From assembly GCF_024139115.2 (NCBI RefSeq), contig NC_085140.1:315645259-315709258 (forward strand): a stretch of 64,000 nt of DNA. Reading direction: 5' to 3'. A program made the translations under genes and the position numbers. The notes beneath the pieces are model-generated. The model was not told where the DNA came from, searched no databases, and worked only from the letters and a program-made list of their open reading frames with translations. This document shows positions 20,420 through 29,784 of this stretch, in pieces (the stretch's first letter is position 1; each line of letters opens with the position of its first letter). Source of the stretch: Armigeres subalbatus. Taxonomy: Eukaryota; Arthropoda; Insecta; Diptera; Culicidae.

Positions 20420-20520
20420 ACCATCCCATTTAATTCCACCACTTGATTGTACCTTGACAGATACGTATTTCGACCTGAACTGTAAGGTCGTCTTCATTGT
20501 CTCGTACTAGGCTCGAGTCG
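20420..20520 (-). ncRNA. hammerhead-like RNA motif in a dispersed repeat, copy 1
   Basis: On the minus strand GACA is followed by a CUGANGA-like core (AATGAAGA here, first core base changed), a stem GACC...GGTC, GAAA, the self-complementary ATACGTAT, then C and TGTC, which could pair with GACA. The order matches small hammerhead ribozymes with a very short stem III, as described for Penelope-like elements. One C before the GACC stem is not explained. A second copy at 48895-48970 has an intact CTGAAGA. The call is inferred from base pattern only. Confidence 0.4.
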
Positions 20521-20729
20521 ACGTAAAAAAATCGAGAAGTAGAATCATGGAAATTTGACAACGTTATACATTTTTTGAGCCAACCAATTTTTATTTTATG
20601 ATTCGCTATAAAGCGTTTGTGGAAGCCATAACGACGGCAATTATTTTTCATATAGTATCACATTCAGACGAAGTCAAACGATTTTATCAATTTGTTGACG
20701 GCTGTTAAACCCGGATCTTCCACACTTAA

Positions 20730-21184
20730 GGCTCCGTCAGACGTTGCAAGCAAATCACTCTTGCGAGCGAAAGATTTCTGAGAGCACTCGCAATTGCAGT
20801 CACACGTAGCAGTTTTTTACTTTAAGCAAATGTCAGATTTACTCTCATGCAAATATAAACAATAACGAAAAACTTGTTTTTCGGCCACAAAATTTAATTT
20901 CATTCCTAGTTTTGCAGTGCAACACTGCCACCTGAAAACGTTTTCACTTTTGCGAGCGAAAAATTTGCTAGTGCTGCACTAGCAAGCGCAATTTCGTTTC
21001 TGCGAGTTGAAAATGTTCAACGCTTAGGAGTCACACATTGCAAGCGAGCGTTTGCTTACGAGTTGTCATTTGTTTGCATGCAATCACTTTCAGTGTAGTC
21101 AGACAGGCAAATTTTTGACAGTTGTCACTTTCTGCGAGCAAAATGCTCGTTGCGAGTGATTTGCTTGCAACGTCTGACGGCACC
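20730..21184. mobile_element. 455-bp TTAA-type MITE
   Basis: The ends GGCTCCGTCAGACGTTGCAA and the inverted TTGCAACGTCTGACGGCACC are long and clear. The left flank is TTAA (20726-20729) and the right TTTA (21185-21188), one change from a TTAA duplication. TTAA points to the piggyBac superfamily or a similar TTAA-specific MITE. Confidence 0.75.
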
Positions 21185-21482
21185 TTTAGCGCATCTAGAC
21201 TGACGTGCTACCCATCTGGACTATACACTATATTAGGAAAGATGCGACCAAAGGCAATCACAATCCACGTTTGGATAAGATAATCATAACATAATCTCAA
21301 GTGGAAGGGTAACAGGGATAGCAATGAGTGATACGAGTGGAATAAGCACCATGCAAATTTGTGTCCTTTTCCGTCATCAAGCTAAATGGTATCGGGCAGA
21401 TTGTGTTTGTTAATGTTATATTGCTGTTATACTGCTGTACACTTGTTCTAGGAGGAGCCAACGAGATTCGTTTAGATACATA

Positions 21483-21698
21483 GGGGAACGGTTCACCACT
21501 TCATCTCATAGCTCCTATTTCCATCCCATCAAAAACAAAGCAATGGAAAGGAATTTGGTTTGTTTATTATTTTTGTGATTTTTTTCAGCAGTGAGCACGC
21601 ATGTTGACAAAAAGAAGCGACGAATTTGGTGCCGTATTTCTTTGTTTAGCGATGAGATGGAAATATGTACAGTGAGATGGAGATCGGAACATTTCCCC
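21483..21698. mobile_element. 216-bp TA-flanked MITE, TIR GGGGAA
   Basis: It begins GGGGAACGGTTCACCACTTC and ends ATCGGAACATTTCCCC, flanked by TA at 21481-21482 and 21699-21700. ATGAGATGGAA-type sequence recurs inside near the right end. The ends resemble those at 52326-52826 and 57740-61895. Confidence 0.7.
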
Positions 21699-22059
21699 TA
21701 TATTGATCGAAACCAAATAAACCGACTTAATGCAATAAGCTGGCATAACAAGTATGACATTCCCTGAGCAGTTTGCATGCGAGATTTGATACAAAACGCT
21801 CAATACAAAGAATGTCACACAAAATTGTTTTGGGTGTAGGTATATTGTACGTTAGGAATAATGAACGTAAGGCATAATTCTGCCATCTGTATGTCATGGG
21901 ATGTTCCTGGGCCATTTCATGCTCACAAATTACTTGCTGTCGCAACACTTGATGCGACGATGGCTACTATGGCGTCTGCGCCCGTTACAGCGCGCAATTA
22001 GGTACCTCTATCCACGAACGTACATACAACGAACAACGTACCGGGCGCCCTGCATTTTT

Positions 22060-22580
22060 CGAAAGGATTGGCATATTGATAAGCCAAGATCAGATTTTGG
22101 TAACTCCAACGATGGTAATACCACTCGTCGTTTTTTGCAAATGTTGATATATCAGCGTATATTACTGGAGTAGACGTAAATTTGATAAGGTGACTAGGGA
22201 TTATCATTACTGCGATTTCATGCGGCCAAGCAATTGATGCTGAGAAGTTTAAAGAATTTGCAAAAGAAATAGCTGAGCTCAACGTAAATCTGTACCCGTA
22301 GTACTATATGCCAACCACATTACATAAAATTTTAATGCATGGTCTCCAAATCATAAACGCTTCAGGTAAGATGTGCGAAAAGGCACAGGAAGCACTGAAT
22401 AAGGATATTCAAAGACTACGGAAAGACCATTCGCATAAAATGGCGAGAACATCAACTGTCGAAGATGTCTTCCACGGGTTACTGGTATCATTGGATCCGT
22501 TAATATCATCTTATCAGAAGGTTGAAAAACAAAGCAGGAAGAGGACAGCATTGCAAGGAAAAAATTCTATCGCTGCCTGA
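22060..22580 (+). pseudogene. C-terminal fragment of an unclassified transposase-like protein
   Basis: The first frame reads KPRSDFGNSNDGNTTRRF. After a shift, a second frame reads ISCGQAIDAEKFKEFAKEIA, a TAG at about 22301, then YMPTTLHKILMHGLQIINAS and CEKAQEALNKDIQRLRKDH, ending at 22580. The phrases PR.GFG..NDGNTAR.FF, MP.T.HK.L.HG and EEA.EARNK are familiar from uncharacterised transposon proteins of arthropods and cnidarians, but I cannot name the superfamily. The stop and frameshift make it inactive. Confidence 0.5.
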
Positions 22581-22737
22581 AATAATTAACGAAAATAGCT
22601 CTGAATCCGTGCTAAGTGAGCTAAGTTTATAAATTATAAAAAAATAAAACCCAGATTATTCCACCTAGCAGTGACGATGCCTTTCACGATTCAGTGAAAT
22701 CTATTTTGATTCCGAACGTTTTCTTAAACAGAATATA

Positions 22738-22809
22738 CTGCCGCTAGCTGCAAGTCGAGCATATTTTTATATGGATGCCATGTACAGATGTACTCGACCT
22801 GCGGTTAGC
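22738..22809. repeat. hairpin repeat, copy 2
   Basis: A diverged copy of 20118-20195: CTGCCGCTAGCTGCAAGTCG at the left and CGACCTGCGGTTAGCG at the right. Confidence 0.65.
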
Positions 22810-22817
22810 GATTTGTG

Positions 22818-22875
22818 TTTAGGATATGTAGCACAGCATAGCATTGCAATGCTATGCTGAGCTACATATCCTAAA
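22818..22875. repeat. 58-bp near-perfect palindrome
   Basis: TTTAGGATATGTAGC runs into CAGCATAGCATTGCAATGCT and back, with only one mismatched pair. It abuts the hairpin repeat and is followed by TAATTGCCTAC, a phrase also seen at 16023. Confidence 0.85.
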
Positions 22876-23228
22876 TAATTGCCTACCTCACGGCTCTTGC
22901 AAACTTTGTACAGCGAATCAACAGTCACGAAATTATGTCAGATATTGAACGATAATACCTAGCGCATTTATTTTGCGATAAGTGTTACGATTCATACAAA
23001 AAATAAATCTTCCATATAAAAATCTGAAGGGTTATGTACAAGACACGACCGCCCAACGTAAACTACGTAGAACAGTTTGGTGCATTGAGGAATGTAGTCA
23101 TGTTTCAAGATAATTCATTTGATTACTTATGTCACTGGTTTAGAACAAAATTACCATAACCTAAAATATAAAAAAAATGTTGGATACCGTACACTACCAA
23201 AAATCCACACATATTTGTAGTAGACGTA

Positions 23229-23371
23229 CCCAGTCAACACAAGATCGTATAGGATGTCACATAAGATGCTAAAGTGGAGGCCATAGAGATACTTTCCCAT
23301 ACAATATGTACGTATATCGCCTCCACTTTAGCATCTTAAGTTGCATGATATACAATTTTGTGTGGACTGGG
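23229..23371. mobile_element. 143-bp palindromic MITE, TIR CCCAGTC
   Basis: The ends are CCCAGTCAACACAAGATCGT and the inverted form ending GTGTGGACTGGG. Inner arms AGATGCTAAAGTGGAGGC and GCCTCCACTTTAGCATCT are perfect. No clear target duplication was found. Confidence 0.7.
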
Positions 23372-23920
23372 CAGTATACGCCAAAAGTGTTACACGAGGT
23401 AGGGTAGGGTAGGGGTCTAAAATCTCAAAAAAAAAATAGCGTTACGTTATTTGTGAACATACCGAAAAGAAGCAGATGTGCCCGCCGTGCGCGTGTCATT
23501 CACTACTCGCGCGTCGAATCGAATGGACCAGACCGACATTTGGACCAGTCATTTGCATGCTTATCCATCAGTTCAGTGATTATCAATAAATTAGCTTAGT
23601 TAGATTGATTAGGATAATCTTAATACCTTTCTTGGGATTTTTTAAACACATGACATAATGCCAGAAACAGACGACGGTGCAGGTCGAATAACAGTTGTGT
23701 CAGGTACATGTACCGCCGGGAAGACCTGTCGCTCAGGAGTGTAGCCTTGCGACTGAGTGTTCGAGAGGGAATCTTTAAGGGATTCGCTTAGTCTTGAATT
23801 ATTCATGCTAGTGCTGTATTTTTTACAACGGTACGAGTCCTCGAGGGTTAAGTAGAAAATAATTTGATTAAAATTGAGATACATTGAGAAGTTTCCGGAA
23901 TGATATTATAGCTATACATA

Positions 23921-24179
23921 TTTCCGCGACAGTAATGGCCGCCAACTTGCCTGCGGGTCAGTCTCTGATTTGACGTTTCTGAGGTCAACCGCACCCACCG
24001 CTCCGAGAATTTTGACCAATGTTGCACATAAGAAGGTGCTGATTCAGTGAATTCAAGCCTTCTTATATACCACATTGATCAAAATTCTTGAATGGTGGGT
24101 GCAGTTGACCTCCAGAAACGTCAAATCAGAGACTAACCCGCAGGCAAGCTGGCGGCCATTACCGCTCGCGGAAAACTGG
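23921..24179. mobile_element. 259-bp MITE present only in the left arm, duplication ATACATA
   Basis: The inverted arms TTTCCGCGACAGTAATGGCC and GGCCATTACCGCTCGCGGAAA continue through ACGTCAAATCAGAGACT. ATACATA flanks both sides (23914-23920 and 24180-24186). The right arm has the uninterrupted site at about 27279-27285, so the insertion is younger than the split of the two arms. Confidence 0.88.
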
Positions 24180-24342
24180 ATACATATAAATTCTGAAAAT
24201 TACATGCTCTCTAAATATTGAATCCCAATTTTTGTGTTCAATTGCCTTCAAGTTTACATTCAACTTTTTATTGTATGCATTATCGAATACTAGCTCCATA
24301 GTAACGACGAACTGCAGTTTTAAAAAGTGATGGAAAAATGAA

Positions 24343-24536
24343 AAGATATTTTAGTTACTAGATAAAGATTGTCGCTGTCGTCGCTGTCCGGAACATCTTT
24401 TGCTGGCGAGGATAGGGGAGCTAAATGTCAAAGAAGGAAAATCCATACGATTTGACAGGTATGTACCACACATGTTCCGGACAGCAGAACAAAGGGAACC
24501 GAAGCGACAATCTTTATCTAGTAACTAAAATATCTT
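24343..24536. mobile_element. 194-bp MITE inside the pogo-like copy (left arm)
   Basis: The TIR is AAGATATTTTAGTTACTAGA and continues through TAAAGATTGTCGCT. GAAAAATGA flanks it on both sides (8-9 bp). The same insertion lies at the same place in the other arm (26927-27120), so it predates the split. Confidence 0.8.
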
Positions 24537-24704
24537 TTGAAAAATGAGTCGAAAAATGAGAATCGAACGGAGCCTTTTTGTTATAGCACATATGCTGTAA
24601 CATTTTTATACTGTGTAGGGGAATCTAATATTAAATATCCTTGAGGACCTTCAACTCATCAAATGATGCATGGGAAGGGTGACCATCCACAAACAGCAAT
24701 ATGT

Positions 24705-25193
24705 CTATGCATCCAGAATAGGTCTTTCCAACTTACCAACCACACTTTGAAGTACACTTTGCATCACATCGGATGGTAAACGGGATTTGTAGGAAAATAA
24801 TATTAACGGTGTCGCAAGATTTCCATCTGCAAATGTTGCCATAAGTACGGTATAGTTTTCACGTTTACTATTTGCAAATGCACTTTCATCAATATTAAAA
24901 ACTCTATATGGTTCATCAAAGATATGAAAATTTTCTTTTTTTACGAGATATTCCTTAATTCCATTGAACCATTTGCTCACGTCTAATTCGGGAACAATAC
25001 GAGTTTTTGAAAGACTATTTGCCGTTCTTCTTGACAGCTCTGGATGACGCTTCATGAAGCGGGCAAACCATTCTTAAGAATTATTAAGTTAGTACAGTAT
25101 GTCATTTATTTATTATAGATACACAAACCTCGAGATGGTATCCTATTTTTGAAGACAGCTTCTTTTCCAATGCCCTTAGCGACTTCCGCCACA
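24705..25193 (-). pseudogene. pogo-like transposase fragment with a 56-bp intron (left copy)
   Basis: Exon 1 (25193-25129) reads VAEVAKGIGKEAVFKNRIPS. The intron (25128-25073) has GT...AG ends and a perfect branch-point phrase TACTAAC. Exon 2 (25072-24705) reads WFARFMKRHPELSRR, later KWFNGIKEYL and VFNIDESAF (catalytic aspartate), and LATPLILFSYKSRLPSDV. This fits the CENPB-type DNA-binding domain followed by the start of the DDE domain. The frame stops at 24705, well before the remaining acidic residues. Confidence 0.7.
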
Positions 25194-25194
25194 T

Positions 25195-25520
25195 ATTAGG
25201 TACTTTATATATTAGGTACTTTTCACTCAAATCGGGGGTTTTAGTGTGGGAACCCAAAATTAAGTAATTTTATCTTGAAATTAAGTAAAATTCACCTAAT
25301 ATTAAGTAAAATAAACTTAATTTTAAATAGAAACTAATCAGAAGTTAGGTAAATTTCACTCAATTTTGTAAACATGAGATTACTCAACGTTGGGTTCCCA
25401 CACTTTAATGCCCTTATTGAATGGTTTTGTTCTTCATTTTATGACAACAAAGGGAAGAGGGAGGGAGATGCAAGAGAAAAAAAAAGTACCTAAAATTAGG
25501 TACTTTTTTCTAAGCGTGTA
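25195..25520. mobile_element. MITE-like repeat with ATTAGGTACTTTT ends
   Basis: It has TTAGGTACTTTTCACTCAAA at the left and AAAGTACCTAAAATTAGGTA then CTTTTTTCTAAGCGTGTA at the right, with TTAAGT/ACTTAA motifs inside. A matching terminus (AGTACCTAATATTAGGTACT and GTGTA) lies at 28100-28130. It truncates the left pogo-like copy. Confidence 0.55.
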
Positions 25521-26190
25521 AACACCGATTGCCTGTGTGCAATCTGCTCAAGGTTCACCAACAGAATGACAACTTTTTCTCCGCCGCCAAATCACCTCAA
25601 CTTAATCCTTTCAATAACCGTCTCTTTCTACCATACGGAGCAGTCACAGACTCGAACGATGCATTCCCGCGAAGTGCTTGCGCTCGAAAAATATCACACA
25701 CACACAGTTACCTCTGTCCCGCCTTTCATTTCGTAAACAATCATCATCATCACTGATCCAAAATGAGCTCAACATACGAATAGATCCAGAATTCAAACTG
25801 AAATCAACTATCCCATTTTCATCTATGGCTCATTGCTAACTACATATATCTACCACAGCGTGCTCTTTGCAGGTGCAGTATCAGCCCAAAGACAAACATA
25901 GAATCCTGAACTAGTTAATTCTTTTAATTCTCATTTAAATTTAATTTCGTAGCCCTGCACTGCAATGAATTGGAAGGCGAATGACACTATACAATGATTT
26001 TGTTATTTATTTTGATTTCTGGTTGCACCTCACCAAGATGTGCATGCTTTGATGCAAGGTAAGGCGACGCTTTCGGCGTTTGGTGATTAGAACGTAAAAT
26101 GCAGGTAAAATGTTAGACTGGTCGACTACTAGCGCCTCTTCCGGGAGAATCGCGCGATATAATTAATGAGCGATGAACTTGATGGAAGTG
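25521..26190. other. spacer between inverted arms, no gene recognised
   Basis: Contains a short ATCATCATC run (25740-25755). No supported frame. It ends at a GTTACGTCTGTTTGTCTCTG terminus (26192-26211) that belongs to the CACAGAC MITE family seen at 33030-33282. Confidence 0.4.
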
Positions 26191-26212
26191 TTACGTCTGT
26201 TTGTCTCTGACC

Positions 26213-26748
26213 GTATTGTGAATTTTATAGTTGATAAGGCCAAAGCTGGTCACCCTATTAATGTGGCGGAAGTCGCTAAGGGCATTGGAAAAGAAGCTGT
26301 CTTCAAAAATAGGATACCATCTCGAGGTTTGTGTATCTATAATAAATAAATGAAATACAGTACTAACTTAACAATTCTTAGCATTCTTGCCTGTTTCATG
26401 AAGCGTCATCCAGAGCTGTTAAGAATAACGGCAAATAGTCTTTCAAAAACTCGTATTGTTCCCGAATTAGACGTGAGCAAATGGTTCAATGGAATTAAGG
26501 AATATCTCGAAAAACAAGAAAATTTTCATATCTTTGATGAACCATATAGAGTTTTTAATATGGATGAAAGTGCATTTGCAAATAGTAAACGTGAAAACTA
26601 TACCGTACTTATGGCAACATTTGCAGATGGAAATCTTGCGACACCGTTAATATTATTTTCCTACAAATCCCGTTTACCATCCGATGTGATACAAAGTGTA
26701 CCCCAAAGTGTGGTTGGGGAGTTGGAAAGACCGATTCTGGATGCATAG
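26213..26748 (+). pseudogene. pogo-like transposase fragment (right copy)
   Basis: Exon 1 reads RIVNFIVDKAKAGHPINVAE through FKNRIPSR to 26326. The intron has GT (26327), TACTAAC and AG (26380-26381). Exon 2 reads FMKRHPELLRITANS, KWFNGIKEYLEK and VFNMDESAF to a stop at 26748. Compared with the left copy, the bases just after the acceptor differ and the tryptophan is lost. The psq-type N terminus is missing here and seems to be the piece at 33363-33600. Confidence 0.7.
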
Positions 26749-26926
26749 ACATAGATTTCCAACATTGCTGTTTGTGGATGGTCACACTTCCCATGCATCA
26801 TTTGATGAGTTGAAGGTCCTCAAGGATATTTAATATTAGATTCCCTACATAGTATAAAAATGTTACAGCATATGTGCTATAACAAAAAGGCTCTGTTCGA
26901 TTCTCATTTTTCGACTTCATTTTTCA

Positions 26927-27120
26927 AAGATATTTTAGTTACTAGATAAAGATTGTCGCTTCTGGTTCCTTTGTTCTGCTGTCCGGAACATGTGTGGTAC
27001 ATACCCGTCAAATCGTATGGATTTTCCTCTTTTGACATTTAGCTCCCCTATCCTCGCCAGCAAAAGATGTTCCGGACAGCGACGACAGCGACAATCTTTA
27101 TCTAGTAACTAAAATATCTT
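26927..27120. mobile_element. 194-bp MITE inside the pogo-like copy (right arm)
   Basis: Inverted counterpart of 24343-24536, with TCATTTTTC flanking both sides. An identical position in both arms means a single ancestral insertion. Confidence 0.8.
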
Positions 27121-27762
27121 TTCATTTTTCCATCACTTTTTAAAACTGCAGTTCGTCGTTACTATGGAGCTAGTATTCGATAATGCATACAATAAAAAGT
27201 TGAATGTAAACTTGAAGGCAATTGAACACAAAAAATGGGATTCAATATTTAGAGAGCATGTAATTTTCAGAATTTATATGTATAGCTATAATATCATTCC
27301 GGAAACTTCTCAATGTATCTCAATATTAATCAAATTATTTTCTACTTAACCCTCGAGGACTCGTACCGTTGTAAAAAATACAGCACTAGAATGAATAATT
27401 CAAGACTAAGCGAATCCCTTAAAGATTCCCTCTCGAACACTCAGTCGCAAGCATACACTCCTGAGCTATGGTCTTCCCGGCGGTACATGTACCTGACACA
27501 ACTGTTATTCGACCTGCACCGTCGTCTGTTTCTGGCATTATGTCATGTGTTTAAAAATCCCAAGAAAGGTATTAAGATTATCCTAATCAATCTAACTTGC
27601 TTAATTTATTGATAATCACTGAACTGATGGATAAGCATGCAAATGACTGGTCCAAATGTCGGTCTGGTCCATTCGATTCGACGCGCGAGTAGTGAATGAC
27701 ACGCGCATGGCGGGCACATCTGCTTCTTTTCGGTATGTTCACAAATAACGTAACGCTATTTT

Positions 27763-28130
27763 TGACGTAAACTACGTCTAAGGGGAAGACTCGGATACAG
27801 GGTGACAAATGAAAATTTCCAAATCCGAGACCGTCACGAAATCATGTAAGATTTTGAACGTTAATAGCGCATTTATCTTTCGATGGATTTTTGAGATTTA
27901 TATATCAATCGACTCGGAAACTCTCCACCAATTTTCCAGTTATATTAAACATTTGATTATCAACGCTAAAGTAGGGTATTGGACCATTTTGGCAGCACCT
28001 CTTTTTCCCGTTCGCAACGTGAGTCTCATTCGGCCGTCATTCAGTGTAGTTTTGGGCTCTTCTTTTTGTACTAAACCCCCGATTTGAGTGAAAAGTACCT
28101 AATATTAGGTACTTTTTTCTAACCGTGTAC
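27763..28130 (+). repeat. unclassified dispersed repeat, GACGTAAACTACGTC start
   Basis: The stretch GTCACGAAAT.ATGT.AGAT.TTGAACG...AGCGCATTTAT at 27835-27890 is matched in diverged form at 22930-22985. The right end carries the TAGGTAC-type terminus (28100-28130). No coding region was recognised. Confidence 0.45.
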
Positions 28131-28545
28131 GATTCTTGGTTACGACACACGCATGGGACAAATCAAACGCAACGAAGATGAGTCTGAGCTAACAACCAAT
28201 AATGAAATGAAAACTCATAAAATTTAAAATTATTAAATCATTTCTAATTAGTTTTTTTTTATTTATTGGATGTAATTTTCGAGTTGTTTATGGTAGGACC
28301 GATCCGTTCCGTTGAGCCCCACTAGAAGTACCTTTTTTAGCGGAGTTTAGTCATTTGGGGGCCGAATATTGCTCCCGATTCATATGCCGGCAGGGTTGTA
28401 AATTTTCGGCAGCACTGGATGAAGGTGATGTTTTTTTCACCCCCCTGAAATGAGATGTAGTTCTTGAAGCCGTCTACCGATTGGGTGGCGCTAGTGTTGC
28501 CTTTCCTATTTTAAGCTCCGTTCATACTGCCGCGAGAGAATTTGC
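28131..28545. other. no gene recognised
   Basis: Unassigned sequence. Confidence 0.4.
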
Positions 28546-28928
28546 GATTGGCGCTTTGATGTTGCATGAAGAAGAAGAAGAAGCAGAAAGATGATAATCA
28601 AAAATATTCGCACGGGAAAACATACGAAGTTATTTTTAACACTCTGCTTTAAAATTCTAGAAGCAATTTAATTAAAAACGGTAAGCAGTACGGGGTTAGA
28701 CTTGTTTTCTACTGCACAATAAACACAATATTTCAATTTCAATTTTTACTCTGCGATATCATACTTAATACACAGTATAGAAAAAGTCCAACCCCATACT
28801 GTTTACCGTTTTTATTTAGATTGCGTCTAGAATTTCAGAGATATCTTCGTATGTTTTCCCGTGCGATTTTATTTTAAATATTATCTTTCTGCTTCTTCTT
28901 CTCCATGCAACATCAAAGCGCCAATTAA
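28546..28928. repeat. foldback repeat with ~155-bp inverted arms
   Basis: Arms at about 28546-28704 and 28779-28928 match in inverted orientation with small indels. Shared phrases are GGCGCTTTGATGTTGCATG, AGAAGAAGAAGCAGAAAGAT, CGCACGGGAAAACATACGAAG and AAAAACGGTAA.CAGTA. The spacer is about 75 bp. Divergence between the arms suggests age or gene-conversion breaks. Confidence 0.75.
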
Positions 28929-28949
28929 TCACGCCGAGAATCACGCAAC

Positions 28950-29368
28950 CAGAGTCTATTATATATAGAGTTGCGCAAAGAGTGAAGCCAAATCTACCTA
29001 TTGAACTGTCAAACCGTCTACCTATCGAGCAAAGTAAACAAATGCTTGTTGGTGAGGCGGAAGTATTGTTATCGCCCAATGATTATTATGGCGAATTAAA
29101 ACGCATGAATTGAAATGTATTAGATTTGATCTAGAAACAGCTTCAGAAAACATCAATACATTCCCCAATAAAGTAGCAACAAGGAACTCACATGTTTGCA
29201 CTTTGTGGGTGACTAGATTATCGAATTAAAAAGCTTTAGAAGTGAACGCTCCCGTGAAGTCACTTGAAGGGTTGAACAAAAGTGAAAGCTGGAAACAGAA
29301 TAACAAGAGCATCATTCAGAATAAGTGTAAGAAGATTCTCTTTGCGTAACTCTATATAATAGACTCTG
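28950..29368. mobile_element. 419-bp hAT-type MITE, duplication CACGCAAC
   Basis: The left end is CAGAGTCTATTATATATAG and the right end the inverted CTATATAATAGACTCTG, followed inward by GCGCAAAGAG/CTCTTTGCG. The 8-bp duplication CACGCAAC lies at 28942-28949 and 29369-29376. Size and duplication fit hAT. Confidence 0.88.
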
Positions 29369-29376
29369 CACGCAAC

Positions 29377-29780
29377 AATGCAATACATCTCGATGAACAT
29401 AATTTAACAATACAACACATGTCGCTTACGCATCCGATTTCGACCTACCGACTTCGTGTGTTTATTGCTTAACCGGCAATGTTTACATCCAGCACCATGT
29501 TGCAGCGTGGTGCGAATTCTCAATCTCAGTGACTGAAATTTGTTGGATATTGATACCATTCCTTCTTCACACTCACTTCCTAGCAGTGAAAACTGAAAAT
29601 GGTTAGCAGCAATAATCAAAGATAAAGTAAACAAAAGACCTCTCTTCTCATTGCATACGCAGCCCGCACTGACAGTCTATTCAGTTCACTCGCTGCTGTG
29701 TGTATGCTACGCCCCTATATAAATGCATGCACGGACAGATAAATCAACCCATACTTTGAGTTCAATATACGCACTATTGA
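29377..29780. other. no gene recognised; TATA-like phrase at 29715
   Basis: CCCCTATATAAATGCATGC at 29712-29730 resembles a TATA box in a locally GC-rich setting. There is no downstream gene to connect it to. Confidence 0.3.
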
Positions 29781-29784
29781 GAAT

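Larger units (their letters stand above)
23435..25194 (-). mobile_element. pogo-like transposon copy, left arm of a large inverted pair
   Basis: Read on the minus strand it matches 26262-27762 nearly base for base, apart from a MITE at 23921-24179 that only this arm has. Its inner end is cut off at GTGGCGGAAG by the 25195-25520 repeat, so it lacks the N-terminal coding part that the right copy still partly has. Confidence 0.75.
26192..27762 (+). mobile_element. pogo-like transposon copy, right arm, abutting a CACAGAC-type MITE end
   Basis: The plus-strand counterpart of 23435-25194, extending further toward the N terminus. It begins directly after the MITE terminus GTTTGTCTCTG with ACCGTAT and ends near GCTATTTTT at 27762. 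Confidence 0.7.
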
